A stretch of DNA of 64,000 nt. It comes from Arsukibacterium indicum (GTDB taxonomy: Bacteria > Pseudomonadota > Gammaproteobacteria > Enterobacterales > Alteromonadaceae). Of the stretch, positions 8,201 through 17,212 are shown piece by piece; positions within the stretch are counted from its first letter, which is position 1; every line of letters begins with the position of its first letter. Where the stretch lies: NCBI RefSeq assembly GCF_019100565.1, contig NZ_JAHRID010000001.1, positions 186,001 to 250,000 of the forward strand, read 5' to 3'. A program made the position numbers and the translations under genes. The notes under the pieces were generated by a model. The model ran no database searches and had not been told where the DNA came from. It saw only the letters and a list, made by a program, of their open reading frames with translations.

Positions 8201-10453
8201 CTAAACCAGCATCGCCATGCCACCGTTTAAATTGTACACTGCTGTAAAACCGAAGCGACGCAATACTTTACAAGCCAGTAAACTGCGGTTTCCACTACGA
8301 CATACCAGCAACAGCGGCCGCGCAGGCGTAAGCTGACGGCTGATTAACGCATCGCACAATTTGGACAACGGTACGGCCAGTACTTGTGCAGCAGCAGGTA
8401 AATGCCGTTGCAGCGGGCCGGCGGTTTGTTCATGGGGTTCCCGCACATCAACAACCAGCAGGTCTGGTTGTTGTGCCAGAATATCAGTCAGCTCGGCTTT
8501 ATCCAGTAACCGGTTGGCATCGGTTGCGGTTACTTCTACCAGACCACAATAATAATGACTGGCATTCTGCAGCCGGGCTGTTTGTTCATTCAACTGTTGC
8601 TGCCACGTTGCAGCAGGGAGTCCTGCCAGTACCTTTGCGAACAGTTCACTTTCCTGCTGCGCTAACTGCAAAGTAGTAGCAAAACGCTGTGCATAATCAT
8701 GGCTGGACAACAGCAAGCTGTCATGTTCAATATGCTCAGCAAGCAAAAGGATACTGCTCTGTAACATCCCGGCATCACCATCAGCTAAATCGGTGCGGCC
8801 AATACCTCCCGGTAAAATAACATCACCGACAAAAGCCGCCAGCACCTGTTGCTGCCGGCGCAAAATAATACTAATAGCACTGGCACAATGCCCCGGTGTT
8901 GCCAGTCGGGTTAGCTGCATCGTTGCCATGGCAAGTTGCTCAGTGCCAGCTGGCCAGCCAAAGGCATCAGCGTTTTGCTGGTTTACATTTAATGTTTGAC
9001 GTAACAAAGCCGCAGCACTTTGCTGTTCAGCATGTAAATGTGTTTCCAGAATGGCCAGCACCTGCAACTGCCGGCCCTGCACGATATTAATAATCCGGTT
9101 AACCAGGGCCGGTACCGGATCAATAATCAATGCCATGGCGTTGCCGGCATCAATCAGCAAATAGCTGCAACAGTCTTCATGCTTAAGCTGCAGCAAACCG
9201 TCGGCATGGATTTCCAAAGTGGGTGTGGCATCAGTGACAACCAGGCAATGTTTATTGACCACCGCTTTTAACCCTTTGATTGCAGTGCATGCATCGTTAC
9301 ACTGAACCGGTGTCATTGCCGGCCCGAAGGATAAACGAATAGCCCCCTGGCTGCGCCAGTCCGCCAGGCCCATTGCATCCAGCACAAAACTGCTGGGCAC
9401 TTTGGAGCTGCAGGCAGATCCGGAACTTATCCGGATCCCGGCGGCATCAAATAAATCCATAATATCTTTGCTGAAAAAACCCGGTACCGAAAAGTTAACT
9501 GTCGTTGGCACGATATAAGGCTGTTCACTGTTTAATACCAGAGCGGGGAAGACATAGCGAAGTGCCGCCAGCAACTTTTCACGGTAATACCACAGGGTTT
9601 GCTCTGACTGAAACAACAGGCTATCCTGACGCTGCAGTTCCGCAAGCACTGCACCCAAAGCGGCAATTCCCGGTAAGTTTTCAGTGCCCGAGCGCAAGCC
9701 GCCCTCTTGCCCGCCGCCAATAATAAAAGGCTGATAAGGCGCACGTGACCTGACGTATAAAAAGCCAACGCCTTTGGGTGCATACAATTTATGGCCACTA
9801 AAAGGTGCATAATCGATAGTGGTAGTAGCCAACTGCAATGACATTTTACCCAGTGCCTGCACACAATCCACCAGCCAGTACACCGACGGGTTGGCGTTAC
9901 GAATGCAGGCTTCAAGTTCGGCTAAAGGCTGCTTAATACCAGTTTCGTTATTGGCCGCCATAGTACAGATGAGGCCAGCCGCTGGCGCATGATCGCTAAT
10001 AAATGTTAAATCCAGCTGACCATTGTTGTCGACCGGGATCGCTTTGATCGTGGCATCAAGCTGCAACACCGTATTCCAGTGTTTCAGACTCTCAGGTACC
10101 GCCTTATGCTCAGTCGCACCGTACAGCAGCAACGTTGCTGGCCCGCTTTTCCCCTGCTCTCTGAGAGCCAGTAATGCCGACACCACCGAACTCTGAATGC
10201 CCTCGGTAGCACCGGAGGTAAACAAAATATGGCCATCCCCTGCACCGGTTAACTGGCGGGCCAGATTTCGGGCATGCTCCAGCGTTGCTTTTGCCTTAAT
10301 GCCAGTAGTATGGCTGCTGCTGGGGTTACCAAACTGTTGCTGCATGCATTGCATTGCAGCAGCTGCCGCAATGGGCAGCACCGGGGTAGTAGCGTTGCTG
10401 TCTAAATAAATTTCTGACGGGCGGATACGGGGGCGTACTGATGGCTGGTTCAT
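8201..10453 (-). CDS. Cysteine desulfurase - persulfide dioxygenase-like MBL - rhodanese fusion
   Basis: A 750-residue cytosolic protein with three sulfur-enzyme domains. Residues 14-400 are a NifS/IscS-type class V aminotransferase: PLP Lys222 in FSGHKLYAPKGVG and active-site Cys348 in SSGSACSS. Residues 415-610 are a metallo-beta-lactamase fold most like ETHE1 persulfide dioxygenases. Its THLHAEQ motif replaces the usual HxHxDH, but the residues matching the mononuclear iron ligands remain (His472, His522, Asp544); GGIGRTDL and SSHDY are also present. Residues 655-750 are a rhodanese with Cys718 in VCRSGNRS. The likely chemistry is Cys to persulfide, oxidation to sulfite, then sulfur transfer to thiosulfate or the reverse. 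The ATG at 10453 has AAAGG upstream; a GTG 8 codons earlier is less likely. It is transcribed alone. Confidence 0.88.
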   Translation of the reverse strand: MNQPSVRPRIRPSEIYLDSNATTPVLPIAAAAAMQCMQQQFGNPSSSHTTGIKAKATLEHARNLARQLTGAGDGHILFTSGATEGIQSSVVSALLALREQGKSGPATLLLYGATEHKAVPESLKHWNTVLQLDATIKAIPVDNNGQLDLTFISDHAPAAGLICTMAANNETGIKQPLAELEACIRNANPSVYWLVDCVQALGKMSLQLATTTIDYAPFSGHKLYAPKGVGFLYVRSRAPYQPFIIGGGQEGGLRSGTENLPGIAALGAVLAELQRQDSLLFQSEQTLWYYREKLLAALRYVFPALVLNSEQPYIVPTTVNFSVPGFFSKDIMDLFDAAGIRISSGSACSSKVPSSFVLDAMGLADWRSQGAIRLSFGPAMTPVQCNDACTAIKGLKAVVNKHCLVVTDATPTLEIHADGLLQLKHEDCCSYLLIDAGNAMALIIDPVPALVNRIINIVQGRQLQVLAILETHLHAEQQSAAALLRQTLNVNQQNADAFGWPAGTEQLAMATMQLTRLATPGHCASAISIILRRQQQVLAAFVGDVILPGGIGRTDLADGDAGMLQSSILLLAEHIEHDSLLLSSHDYAQRFATTLQLAQQESELFAKVLAGLPAATWQQQLNEQTARLQNASHYYCGLVEVTATDANRLLDKAELTDILAQQPDLLVVDVREPHEQTAGPLQRHLPAAAQVLAVPLSKLCDALISRQLTPARPLLLVCRSGNRSLLACKVLRRFGFTAVYNLNGGMAMLV

Positions 10454-10579
10454 CCTCGGGCCTTTCTCACACGGCACTGCCGCTTATAGCAAAAAGAAAT
10501 AACATATAACTTTGCATAATAAACGGCAGCAACAGAAACAACAAGCAGCAAGCTTTAGTTCAGGGCAAAAAATACTGAC

Positions 10580-10604
10580 AAAAAAGGCTGCAATATGCAG
10601 CCTT
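10580..10604 (-). terminator. Intrinsic terminator after fadR
   Basis: A 9-bp perfect stem (10584-10592, 10596-10604) with a 3-nt loop. On the minus strand a T run follows. It starts 5 bp past the fadR stop. Confidence 0.88.
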
Positions 10605-10608
10605 GTTG

Positions 10609-11325
10609 TTATTCAATCAAATCTTTTGGAATATCAGGCCTTAACTCCTGCCAGATTTTACCGCTTTCAATACCATATTTACGCACAGCCATTACCACTT
10701 CATCATGTTTACCGGCTTCAGCATATTGCTTCAACTGAGCATAATACTTGCGGGCCAGTTCTCGTGCTGCCGGATGAGAAAAATAAAACCGGGCAATTTT
10801 ATTATAAAGACCACGGAATCCATTCAAAATCAGCACATATATCCGGTTTGATGAATGTAAAGCCAGCTCATGATTCAGATTGTAGTCAAATTCGGCAAAC
10901 GCTGCTGCATTATCTTCCAGCACTTCGGCCCCGGTAAACGCAGCAATCACCTCCTGCTGATGGGTTTTAATGGCGCCGCGAATATAAATCGCGCTGATGT
11001 TAGTGCGGGCTGACAATAAATCATCTACCAGTTTAGGCATCTGATCTTCATCTAACCGCGCCAGGGTTTCCAGAATATTCAGGCCTGACGTTTCCCAGTA
11101 ATTATTTACTTTGGTGGGTTTGCCATGCTGAATAGTCAACCAGCCATCACGTGCCAGGCGCTGTAACACTTCGCGCAGTGTTGTACGGGTAACACCAATC
11201 AATTCAGACAGCTCGCGCTCTGCCGGCAAAATGGATCCAGGAGCAAATTTGCCGTTCCAGATCGAGTCTACAATATATTCTTCTGCAAAACCGGCAGGGC
11301 TTTGCGCTTTAATCAGATTGGTCAT
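10609..11325 (-). CDS. fadR: Fatty acid metabolism transcriptional regulator FadR
   Basis: A 238-residue GntR-family regulator. The N-terminal winged helix is almost identical to E. coli FadR ([20 protein letters not shown], then [19 protein letters not shown]), so it should bind the same operator. The C-terminal helical domain binds long-chain acyl-CoA, which releases DNA; it represses beta-oxidation genes and activates fab genes. Start at 11325 gives [17 protein letters not shown], matching the family start; an upstream in-frame start adds an unrelated tail. A perfect FadR-type palindrome lies before fadI at 30.9 kb. The usual neighbour nhaB is absent; dsbB is divergent instead. Confidence 0.96.
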   Translation of the reverse strand: MTNLIKAQSPAGFAEEYIVDSIWNGKFAPGSILPAERELSELIGVTRTTLREVLQRLARDGWLTIQHGKPTKVNNYWETSGLNILETLARLDEDQMPKLVDDLLSARTNISAIYIRGAIKTHQQEVIAAFTGAEVLEDNAAAFAEFDYNLNHELALHSSNRIYVLILNGFRGLYNKIARFYFSHPAARELARKYYAQLKQYAEAGKHDEVVMAVRKYGIESGKIWQELRPDIPKDLIE

Positions 11326-11497
11326 GCCAAAAAATCCGTCAGGGTCATCATACAAGTTGACTGATTGTACCAGAGCGCTGCCAGTTAACAAGTCGGCACA
11401 GAAAAATAGCCAGCGGCTGCTAACACAACAATTGTGTATTGTTCATAAATCCCTTAAATTAGCCAATTAGCTGATTGTTAAACCAATAGGAACATTT

Positions 11498-12031
11498 ATG
11501 CTGGCTACAATAAAAAAAATATCGCGCCATCGCCTGTCCTGGTTTTTATTGTTGTTAAGTGCACTGGCGTTGCTGGCCAGCGGCTTATATTTTCAATATG
11601 GCCTTAATTTACAACCCTGCATAAAATGTATTTACATCAGGGCCGCTTTTGCCGGCATCCTGCTTGCAGGCTTGTTAGGCTTACTGGCACCTAAAAACGG
11701 TTTTTTGCGGATACTGGCCATAGCGTTATGGCTGATTAGCGCTGGTATTGGCCTTTATCAGGCAATGGAATTAGTCAATATAGAACAAACACTGGCAGCG
11801 GGAGGCTTTAGCAGTTGCGCCCTGTTTGCTGAGTTTCCGGCCTGGCTTGCACTGGATAAATGGTTACCAGCCGTATTCGAGGTTACCGGCAGTTGTGGCG
11901 GGGTAGACTGGCAGTTTGCAGGCCTTAGCATGGCGTACTGGAGTATGCTTATTTCAGGGGCTTACCTGTTAAGTGCCGCAATAGTGTTAGTTGGCCAGTT
12001 CGGCAGGATTTCGAATAATCCTTATCGTTAG
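11498..12031 (+). CDS. dsbB: Disulfide bond formation protein DsbB
   Basis: A 177-residue inner-membrane quinone reductase that re-oxidises periplasmic DsbA. Four membrane helices are evident. The first periplasmic loop carries the Cys41-x-x-Cys44 pair (QPCIKCIY), and the second loop carries Cys107 (SSCALF) and Cys133 (GSCGG), so both redox pairs are intact. Start is an ATG at 11498 with AGGAA upstream. It is divergent from fadR and ends at a strong bidirectional terminator. Confidence 0.96.
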   Translation: MLATIKKISRHRLSWFLLLLSALALLASGLYFQYGLNLQPCIKCIYIRAAFAGILLAGLLGLLAPKNGFLRILAIALWLISAGIGLYQAMELVNIEQTLAAGGFSSCALFAEFPAWLALDKWLPAVFEVTGSCGGVDWQFAGLSMAYWSMLISGAYLLSAAIVLVGQFGRISNNPYR

Positions 12032-12049
12032 TCTGTTATGCTGGATAAT

Positions 12050-12080
12050 AAAAAGCCCTGTTTAATGCAGGGCTTTTTTT
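12050..12080. terminator. Bidirectional terminator between dsbB and fklB
   Basis: An AGCCCTG/CAGGGCT stem with a 7-nt loop, flanked by A5 on the left and T7 on the right. It suits both converging genes. Confidence 0.9.
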
Positions 12081-12106
12081 ATAAGTTTAATTAACCGCCA
12101 TCGCTG

Positions 12107-12724
12107 TTACAGAATAGCCAGTAACTCCACATCGAATACCAGGGTGCTGTATGGCGCAATAGCATTACCCGCGCCGCGTTCGCCGTAGGCCAGATTTTGC
12201 GGCACATATAACCGCAGCTTTGACCCTACTGCCATTAACTGTAATGCTTCAGTCCAGCCGGCAATCACACCTGATACCGGAAATTCTGCCGGCTCGCCAC
12301 GCTGATAAGAGCTGTCAAACACCGTGCCGTCAATCAGGGTACCGTGGTAATGAGTACGTACGGTAGACGCAGTTGTTGGTTTCTCACCTTCCGCTGCAAC
12401 CAATACTTCATACTGCAGGCCAGACGCGGTTACCGTTACTTCAGCACGCTTGGCATTTTCAGCCAGGAACATTTCGCCCGCTTCGGCCAGGGCTTTGGCT
12501 TTCTCCTGCTCAGCGGCCTGCATCCGCTCGCTGATGACACCAAATGCAGCACGGATCTGCTCTTCACTGACTTCTGGTTGTTGTTCGTTGTAAGCAGCAG
12601 CAAGGCCTGCTGCCACGGCAGTGATATCCAGACCGTCAAACGGGTTGTCGGCCAGTTGCTGGCCCATCTGTAAACCGATGCCATAACTGGCATGTTGTTC
12701 TAGCGTTGCATATTTATCAGACAT
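12107..12724 (-). CDS. fklB: FKBP-type peptidyl-prolyl cis-trans isomerase FklB
   Basis: A 205-residue prolyl isomerase close to E. coli FklB (FKBP22). Residues 1-90 form the helical dimerisation arm (ASYGIGLQMGQQL). Residues 95-205 form the FKBP domain (VRTHYHGTLIDGTVFDSS, GVIAGWTEALQLMAVGSK, LAYGERGAG, STLVFDVELL). It has no signal peptide, so it is cytosolic. The ATG at 12724 (MSDKYATLEQ) matches the family; the frame upstream of it is not family-like. yfcL ends 105 bp upstream on the same strand. Confidence 0.94.
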   Translation of the reverse strand: MSDKYATLEQHASYGIGLQMGQQLADNPFDGLDITAVAAGLAAAYNEQQPEVSEEQIRAAFGVISERMQAAEQEKAKALAEAGEMFLAENAKRAEVTVTASGLQYEVLVAAEGEKPTTASTVRTHYHGTLIDGTVFDSSYQRGEPAEFPVSGVIAGWTEALQLMAVGSKLRLYVPQNLAYGERGAGNAIAPYSTLVFDVELLAIL

Positions 12725-12829
12725 AAGTTCCACTTTTGCTGGGCTGCCGGCTGAAAAAAATTGGCTGGCAGTAATTAAAGTCGGCCGACATACTACCCTA
12801 TTGCCGCGCGAAAGTCTTGCCACAGCACG

Positions 12830-13114
12830 TTAAAGCATTTGTACCTGCTGCCACAGTTGCTGAACATGGCGCTGATCATCCGCATTCAGCTCGCCGCCGG
12901 CAATGGCCTTAGCCAGACTTTGTCCAACCCAGTTACACAACTGCGTTTTATCAAAAGGTTCGGCGGCAACTTCCAGGCTGCCCACCGCCAAATCAAAATG
13001 GCCACGTAAATAGCCAGCAGCGAATAACTCATCGTCAGTGGCCTGTGGGGTTAAACTATCGAAATAATCGGCCACAGTATCAATATACTGCGCCGGAGCA
13101 GAAAGCTGGTTCAT
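12830..13114 (-). CDS. yfcL: YfcL family protein
   Basis: A 94-residue cytosolic protein of the YfcL family, function unknown. The central SDDELFA-GYLRGH-type segment (DDELFAAGYLRGHFDLAVGS) and SLAKAIAGGEL are shared with E. coli YfcL. It follows the NAD kinase-like gene by 1 bp and is certainly co-transcribed with it. The same neighbourhood (yfcL close to aroC, prmB, smrB, sixA) is found in E. coli. Confidence 0.88.
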   Translation of the reverse strand: MNQLSAPAQYIDTVADYFDSLTPQATDDELFAAGYLRGHFDLAVGSLEVAAEPFDKTQLCNWVGQSLAKAIAGGELNADDQRHVQQLWQQVQML

Positions 13115-13115
13115 A

Positions 13116-14246
13116 TTACTCCTCGTCCTGATAACCTAAGCGGTAGATTACATAGTCGTTATATCCGGTCAGTACATGTAATAAGCCATGCAATGCTTTA
13201 TCCAGCGCCAGATCACCCGTATCAGCCAGCAATGGCCGGCCATTGAGTTGTTGCAACTTGGTTTTAGTGGCCAGCAAAATGATATTGTCGCGCCCTATTG
13301 CCTTGATTACTGCTGGCGACAATTGCTGATTACCGCGACCAAATACATGGCCCTGACCACCTATAAGTGTTATTACCAGTTTACTTGGGTAATCTGTTAC
13401 CAGCTCCAACAACTGCGCGGCCGTCACGTCACTGGCAATCAGCTCGCCGTTCTCTACCACGTCTACGCCCAGTAAGGTGTTTGCCAGGCCCAATTCAGCC
13501 ATAACAGCGGCGACAGTACTGCCTGAGCCCATCACATAACGCACGTTTTCTTCCATTAAGCCGGCAACATAGGCAGCGAGATCGTCCAGCACCAGCTCCT
13601 CAGATTCTTTGCCTGCGGCTTTAACACTTTGCACATAGCGAAGCTCGGCCGGAATTCGCATTTCGCCATAGCGGCGGGCTTTTACCACACCATCCCGAAA
13701 TGCTGCTTCATCAATATCCATTACTGGTGCATCGGCCAGCGTTACCAGCTCGCCGCGTATTAGTCGCTGCACCAGCTTACCGGCAGCCTGTGGCGAAATA
13801 GCATATACCCCGGAGTGTATTTTACAGCCTGCCGGAATTCCCAGCACCGTGGTGCTATTACCGATAACACTGCACAGATTGCGGGCAGTGCCATCACCAC
13901 CGGCAAACAGCAATAAATCTACGCCCTGCTCTGCAATCGCCAGCGCTGCCTGCTCAGTGTCATCCGCCACTGTTGGCCAGGCAGATGGCGAAAAACTTAT
14001 TTGATAATCAAGCCCCAGCTGCTGACACACCTCAGCGCCCATCGGGCCGGCAACAGTGATAACCTGAAACTGCTGTTTTAAATCCAGCAACTGACTAAGA
14101 GCGATAGCCGCACGATTACCCGCCAGCGGCACGGCACCAAGGGCCAGGGCCTGTTCAGCCATACCATCACTGCCTTTAAGGGCAACACTGCCGCCAAGGC
14201 CCGCCAGCGGATTAATGATCAGCCCTAACCGAAATGGATTTATCAT
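13116..14246 (-). CDS. ATP-NAD kinase family protein
   Basis: A 376-residue protein with the NAD kinase catalytic motif LLFAGGDGTARNL (GGDGT) and the glycine-rich IINPLAGLGG near the N-terminus. This branch is longer than NadK and is often annotated as AcoX-like; whether it phosphorylates NAD or another substrate is not settled. It sits in an operon with yfcL (1-bp gap). Start is the ATG at 14246. The aldehyde dehydrogenase gene is divergent, 191 bp away. Confidence 0.88.
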   Translation of the reverse strand: MINPFRLGLIINPLAGLGGSVALKGSDGMAEQALALGAVPLAGNRAAIALSQLLDLKQQFQVITVAGPMGAEVCQQLGLDYQISFSPSAWPTVADDTEQAALAIAEQGVDLLLFAGGDGTARNLCSVIGNSTTVLGIPAGCKIHSGVYAISPQAAGKLVQRLIRGELVTLADAPVMDIDEAAFRDGVVKARRYGEMRIPAELRYVQSVKAAGKESEELVLDDLAAYVAGLMEENVRYVMGSGSTVAAVMAELGLANTLLGVDVVENGELIASDVTAAQLLELVTDYPSKLVITLIGGQGHVFGRGNQQLSPAVIKAIGRDNIILLATKTKLQQLNGRPLLADTGDLALDKALHGLLHVLTGYNDYVIYRLGYQDEE

Positions 14247-14437
14247 AGTTTCAGTTGTATCCGGATAGCCGTATGGTAATGGCGCGCATTGTAACGATTT
14301 CCGCAGTCGTTGCCCAGTATTGCCAGCCAGAACACATGATCAGTCAACCGGACAGCCGCCAGGTGACGCATGCTTGCTGCACTGGTCAGACTGGTTTAGA
14401 GTACCGACAGGCTTTCATCAACATCATCAGGAAAACA

Positions 14438-15850
14438 ATGTCAGCACTTCAGCGGCAATTTGAGCAGTTAAAACAGGCCTATAGCCTTTGCCCTTATCCG
14501 GACTATGCCAAACGCCGGCAACAATTAACTGCGTTGCGACATGCCATCACACAACACAGTACTGCACTGGCTGATGCAGTGAGCCAGGATTTTGGCTATC
14601 GCAGCAACGATGAAACCCGTTTACTGGAAATTATGCCGTCATTAGGTGGTATTGATTATCACGTCAAAAAGTTAAAAAGCTGGCTGAAACCGGAAAAACG
14701 CCATGTTCACTACAGTTTTATGCCCGCCAGCAACCGGGTAATGTTACAACCGCTGGGTGTGGTAGGTATCATTGTTCCATGGAACTACCCCATTTACCTG
14801 GCACTGGGCCCGTTAATGGCTGCCATTGCCGCCGGCAACAAGGCAATGCTGAAATTATCGGAGTACACGCCCGCGACGAATAAGGTGCTGACAAAGATAT
14901 GCCAGCAGGCCCTGGCCGAAGATGTAATCGTAATTGAAGGCGATGCTGATATTGCAGCAGAGTTCTCGCGTCTGCCCTTTGATCATCTGCTTTTTACCGG
15001 ATCTACCGCCGTAGGTCGCAAAGTGATGCAGGCGGCCGCTGCAAACCTGACACCGGTTACCCTGGAGCTTGGTGGTAAAAGCCCGGTATTAATAGCGCCT
15101 GATGCCGATATCAGGCAGATCGCAAAACGTATTTTATTTGGTAAAACGGCCAATGCCGGCCAGACCTGTGTCGCACCCGACTACGTGCTGGTGCCAGCTG
15201 ACAAGCTGGAGTCATTAGTGGCTGAGCTATCTCAGGCATTTACCGAGTTTTATCCCGATTTTGCTACCAACCCGGATTACAGTGCAGTGATAAATGCAGC
15301 GCAGTACCAACGGCTGATGAGCATGCTTGAACATGCTCAAAACAGCGGCGCCAGAGTGATCAACTGTGGCGATAACAGCGGTAAAAATGCCCCGGCGACC
15401 ACTAACAGTGAACGACGGTTGGCACTACAATTAATTATTGGTGCTGATGACAACAGCAAGCTGATGGAGCAGGAAATATTTGGCCCTCTGCTGCCGTTAA
15501 TTCCCTACGATACCCTTGATGAAGCGCTGCATTATATTCAGCAACGGCCAAGGCCTTTGGCGCTTTATTTAATGAGCGACGATAAGACAACACAGCAGCA
15601 GGTGCTTAAACAAACTCATGTCGGCGGCGTTTGTATTAATGATACGCTGGTGCATGTGGCGCAAGACGACCTGCCATTTGGTGGCATTGGCCCGTCAGGG
15701 CTGGGTAATTACCATGGCAAAGAAGGTTTTCTGCGCTTTTCACATCAGAAAGCAGTCCATCAGAAAGGCTGGTTTAACAGTGGCCGGTTTATTTATCCGC
15801 CGTTTAATCGCAAAATATTTAAAGCTATCCTGAGCTGGTTAACCCGCTAG
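14438..15850 (+). CDS. Coniferyl aldehyde dehydrogenase-type NAD(P)+ aldehyde dehydrogenase
   Basis: A 470-residue class 3-like aldehyde dehydrogenase. VGIIVPWNYPIYLALGPL binds the cofactor, VTLELGGKSPVLI holds the general-base Glu, and AGQTCVAPDYVLVP the catalytic Cys. The C-terminal PFGGIGPSGLGNYHGKEGF is typical of fatty-aldehyde and coniferyl-aldehyde enzymes. It oxidises aromatic or medium-chain aldehydes to acids in the cytosol; the exact substrate is uncertain. The ATG at 14438 has AGGAA just upstream; the frame runs 61 codons further up but that part is not family-like. It is the only plus-strand gene in an otherwise minus-strand syntenic block. Confidence 0.9.
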   Translation: MSALQRQFEQLKQAYSLCPYPDYAKRRQQLTALRHAITQHSTALADAVSQDFGYRSNDETRLLEIMPSLGGIDYHVKKLKSWLKPEKRHVHYSFMPASNRVMLQPLGVVGIIVPWNYPIYLALGPLMAAIAAGNKAMLKLSEYTPATNKVLTKICQQALAEDVIVIEGDADIAAEFSRLPFDHLLFTGSTAVGRKVMQAAAANLTPVTLELGGKSPVLIAPDADIRQIAKRILFGKTANAGQTCVAPDYVLVPADKLESLVAELSQAFTEFYPDFATNPDYSAVINAAQYQRLMSMLEHAQNSGARVINCGDNSGKNAPATTNSERRLALQLIIGADDNSKLMEQEIFGPLLPLIPYDTLDEALHYIQQRPRPLALYLMSDDKTTQQQVLKQTHVGGVCINDTLVHVAQDDLPFGGIGPSGLGNYHGKEGFLRFSHQKAVHQKGWFNSGRFIYPPFNRKIFKAILSWLTR

Positions 15851-15990
15851 AGCTTACCTTGCCGATGATAAGTAAGGACTCGAAAGCGAGAATCGGAATG
15901 CCCTAAGCCGACCGTTGAAGCCCTGGACGGGCGGAAACGAGCCTACATGGATGTATTTACGGCGTGTCGGCGTGGGCAATCCGGTTCGAT
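15851..15990. repeat. Structured palindromic intergenic element
   Basis: The spacer between the convergent aldehyde dehydrogenase and MFS genes is highly structured. CTCGAAAGCGAG at 15879-15890 is a small hairpin. A larger imperfect inverted repeat pairs 15894-15912 (ending GCCGAC) with 15966-15983 (starting GTCGGC), enclosing about 50 bp. The two arms share the CGG, TGCC and GCCGAC blocks. No protein frame fits. It differs in sequence from the palindrome at 3226. It is probably an interspersed repeat that may also act as a terminator; no second copy is in the window. Confidence 0.55.
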
Positions 15991-16011
15991 GCCCTGAGCA
16001 ACTACCTGTTT

Positions 16012-17172
16012 TTATTCTATATTGGCTATGTTTTTTGGCAGTGTTAACACCAGCAGGCAGGAAAGCCACGCAAAGCCGGCGGCTAAGATAAAGGTTTGCG
16101 CGGCACCCGCACCATTTTGCCAGCTTAAACCCGCCAGATAAGCACCGATGGCTCCACCACCACCGAATATCAGCCCGGCATAAATAGCCTGGCCCCGGCC
16201 ACGCTGGGCTTTGGGAAATACCTGCTGAATAAACTGCATGGCGCAGCTGTGGGCGATAGCAAAGCTTCCGGCATGCAACAACATACTCAGCGCCAGCCAC
16301 CAGACAGAGTGTGCCAGTAACGCTACCATTAACCAGCGAATGGCGGTTAAACCATAGCAAATACCTAACAGAGTGCGATAACTGCGGTTGCGCATAATAC
16401 GCCCGGCATAGTAAAACGCCACAATTTCAGCCGCTACCGCCAGGCTTATCAGTAAACCGGTCTGGCTGCCGCTATAGCCTAAATCCCTGCTGTACAGAGT
16501 GAAAAAGCCGTAAAAAGGTGCAAAACTGATTTGCATCAGCAGCGCCGCCCCCATAAAAATCCATAATACCTTTTGTCTTAGCAGTTGCAGGTAAGAAACG
16601 CCTGGTGTTGTTGTGTCATATTCAGGGGTTTGGGCGGGTAAATTAAACAAACAAAATACCAATAGCAGCAAAAACGCCAGCGCAGTAGCAGGCATAAACT
16701 CGCTGCCATATAGCTGATAAAACCAGCCACCCAGCATCACCAGCACAATATAGCCGACACTACCGGCTGAGCGGATCCGGCTGTACTGTTCGGTATCGTT
16801 ATTAAGAAATGAAAAAGCAGACACTTCCAGCTGCGGCAAAATTGCGGTCCAGAAAAAGCTGAACAAAGCCAACGCAGCCAGTAACAGGCCAAAACCACCG
16901 TTTATAAAGCTGCCAAGCCAGCCAACACAGGCCAGCACGGCGCCAAGCTGCATTACCGCCAGCGGCTTGCTGCTGCGCTCAGCAAGGCTGGCCCAGACCG
17001 CAGGCCCGACAATCCGGGTGGCCGTTACAATGGCCAGCATCAGGCCTATCTGACGCGAATCAAAACCGCGGCCATCCAGAAACAGACCAAGGTAGGGTAC
17101 AAAAATACCCAGCACGCCAAAATAAGTGAAGTAAGCCAGCGCTAGCGCTGGCCTTGCCGCCATTACTTTCAT
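16012..17172 (-). CDS. MFS transporter (3-phenylpropionate transporter-like)
   Basis: A 386-residue inner-membrane protein with about 12 hydrophobic helices. It matches the MFS_1-like/PPP subfamily: YFTYFGVLGIFVPYLGLFLD at the N-terminus, SRQIGLMLAIVTATRIVGPA, and an internal cytoplasmic loop around residues 190-200. The substrate is unknown; E. coli HcaT is assigned to 3-phenylpropionate. The neighbouring aromatic-type aldehyde dehydrogenase would fit an aromatic acid, but the two genes converge and are not one operon. aroC lies 40 bp upstream on the same strand, so read-through from aroC is likely. Confidence 0.88.
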   Translation of the reverse strand: MKVMAARPALALAYFTYFGVLGIFVPYLGLFLDGRGFDSRQIGLMLAIVTATRIVGPAVWASLAERSSKPLAVMQLGAVLACVGWLGSFINGGFGLLLAALALFSFFWTAILPQLEVSAFSFLNNDTEQYSRIRSAGSVGYIVLVMLGGWFYQLYGSEFMPATALAFLLLLVFCLFNLPAQTPEYDTTTPGVSYLQLLRQKVLWIFMGAALLMQISFAPFYGFFTLYSRDLGYSGSQTGLLISLAVAAEIVAFYYAGRIMRNRSYRTLLGICYGLTAIRWLMVALLAHSVWWLALSMLLHAGSFAIAHSCAMQFIQQVFPKAQRGRGQAIYAGLIFGGGGAIGAYLAGLSWQNGAGAAQTFILAAGFAWLSCLLVLTLPKNIANIE

Positions 17173-17212
17173 AAGATCATGGGGTCATAGAGTCCTGCCG
17201 CGGGCGGCTTAA

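Noticed and set aside
14255-14437. 61-codon extension of the aldehyde dehydrogenase
   Set aside because: It is not family-like, and the ATG at 14438 has a good ribosome site.
15854-16360. A 168-codon open frame across the palindromic spacer and the MFS gene end
   Set aside because: It shadows the MFS gene in another frame and its composition is not protein-like.
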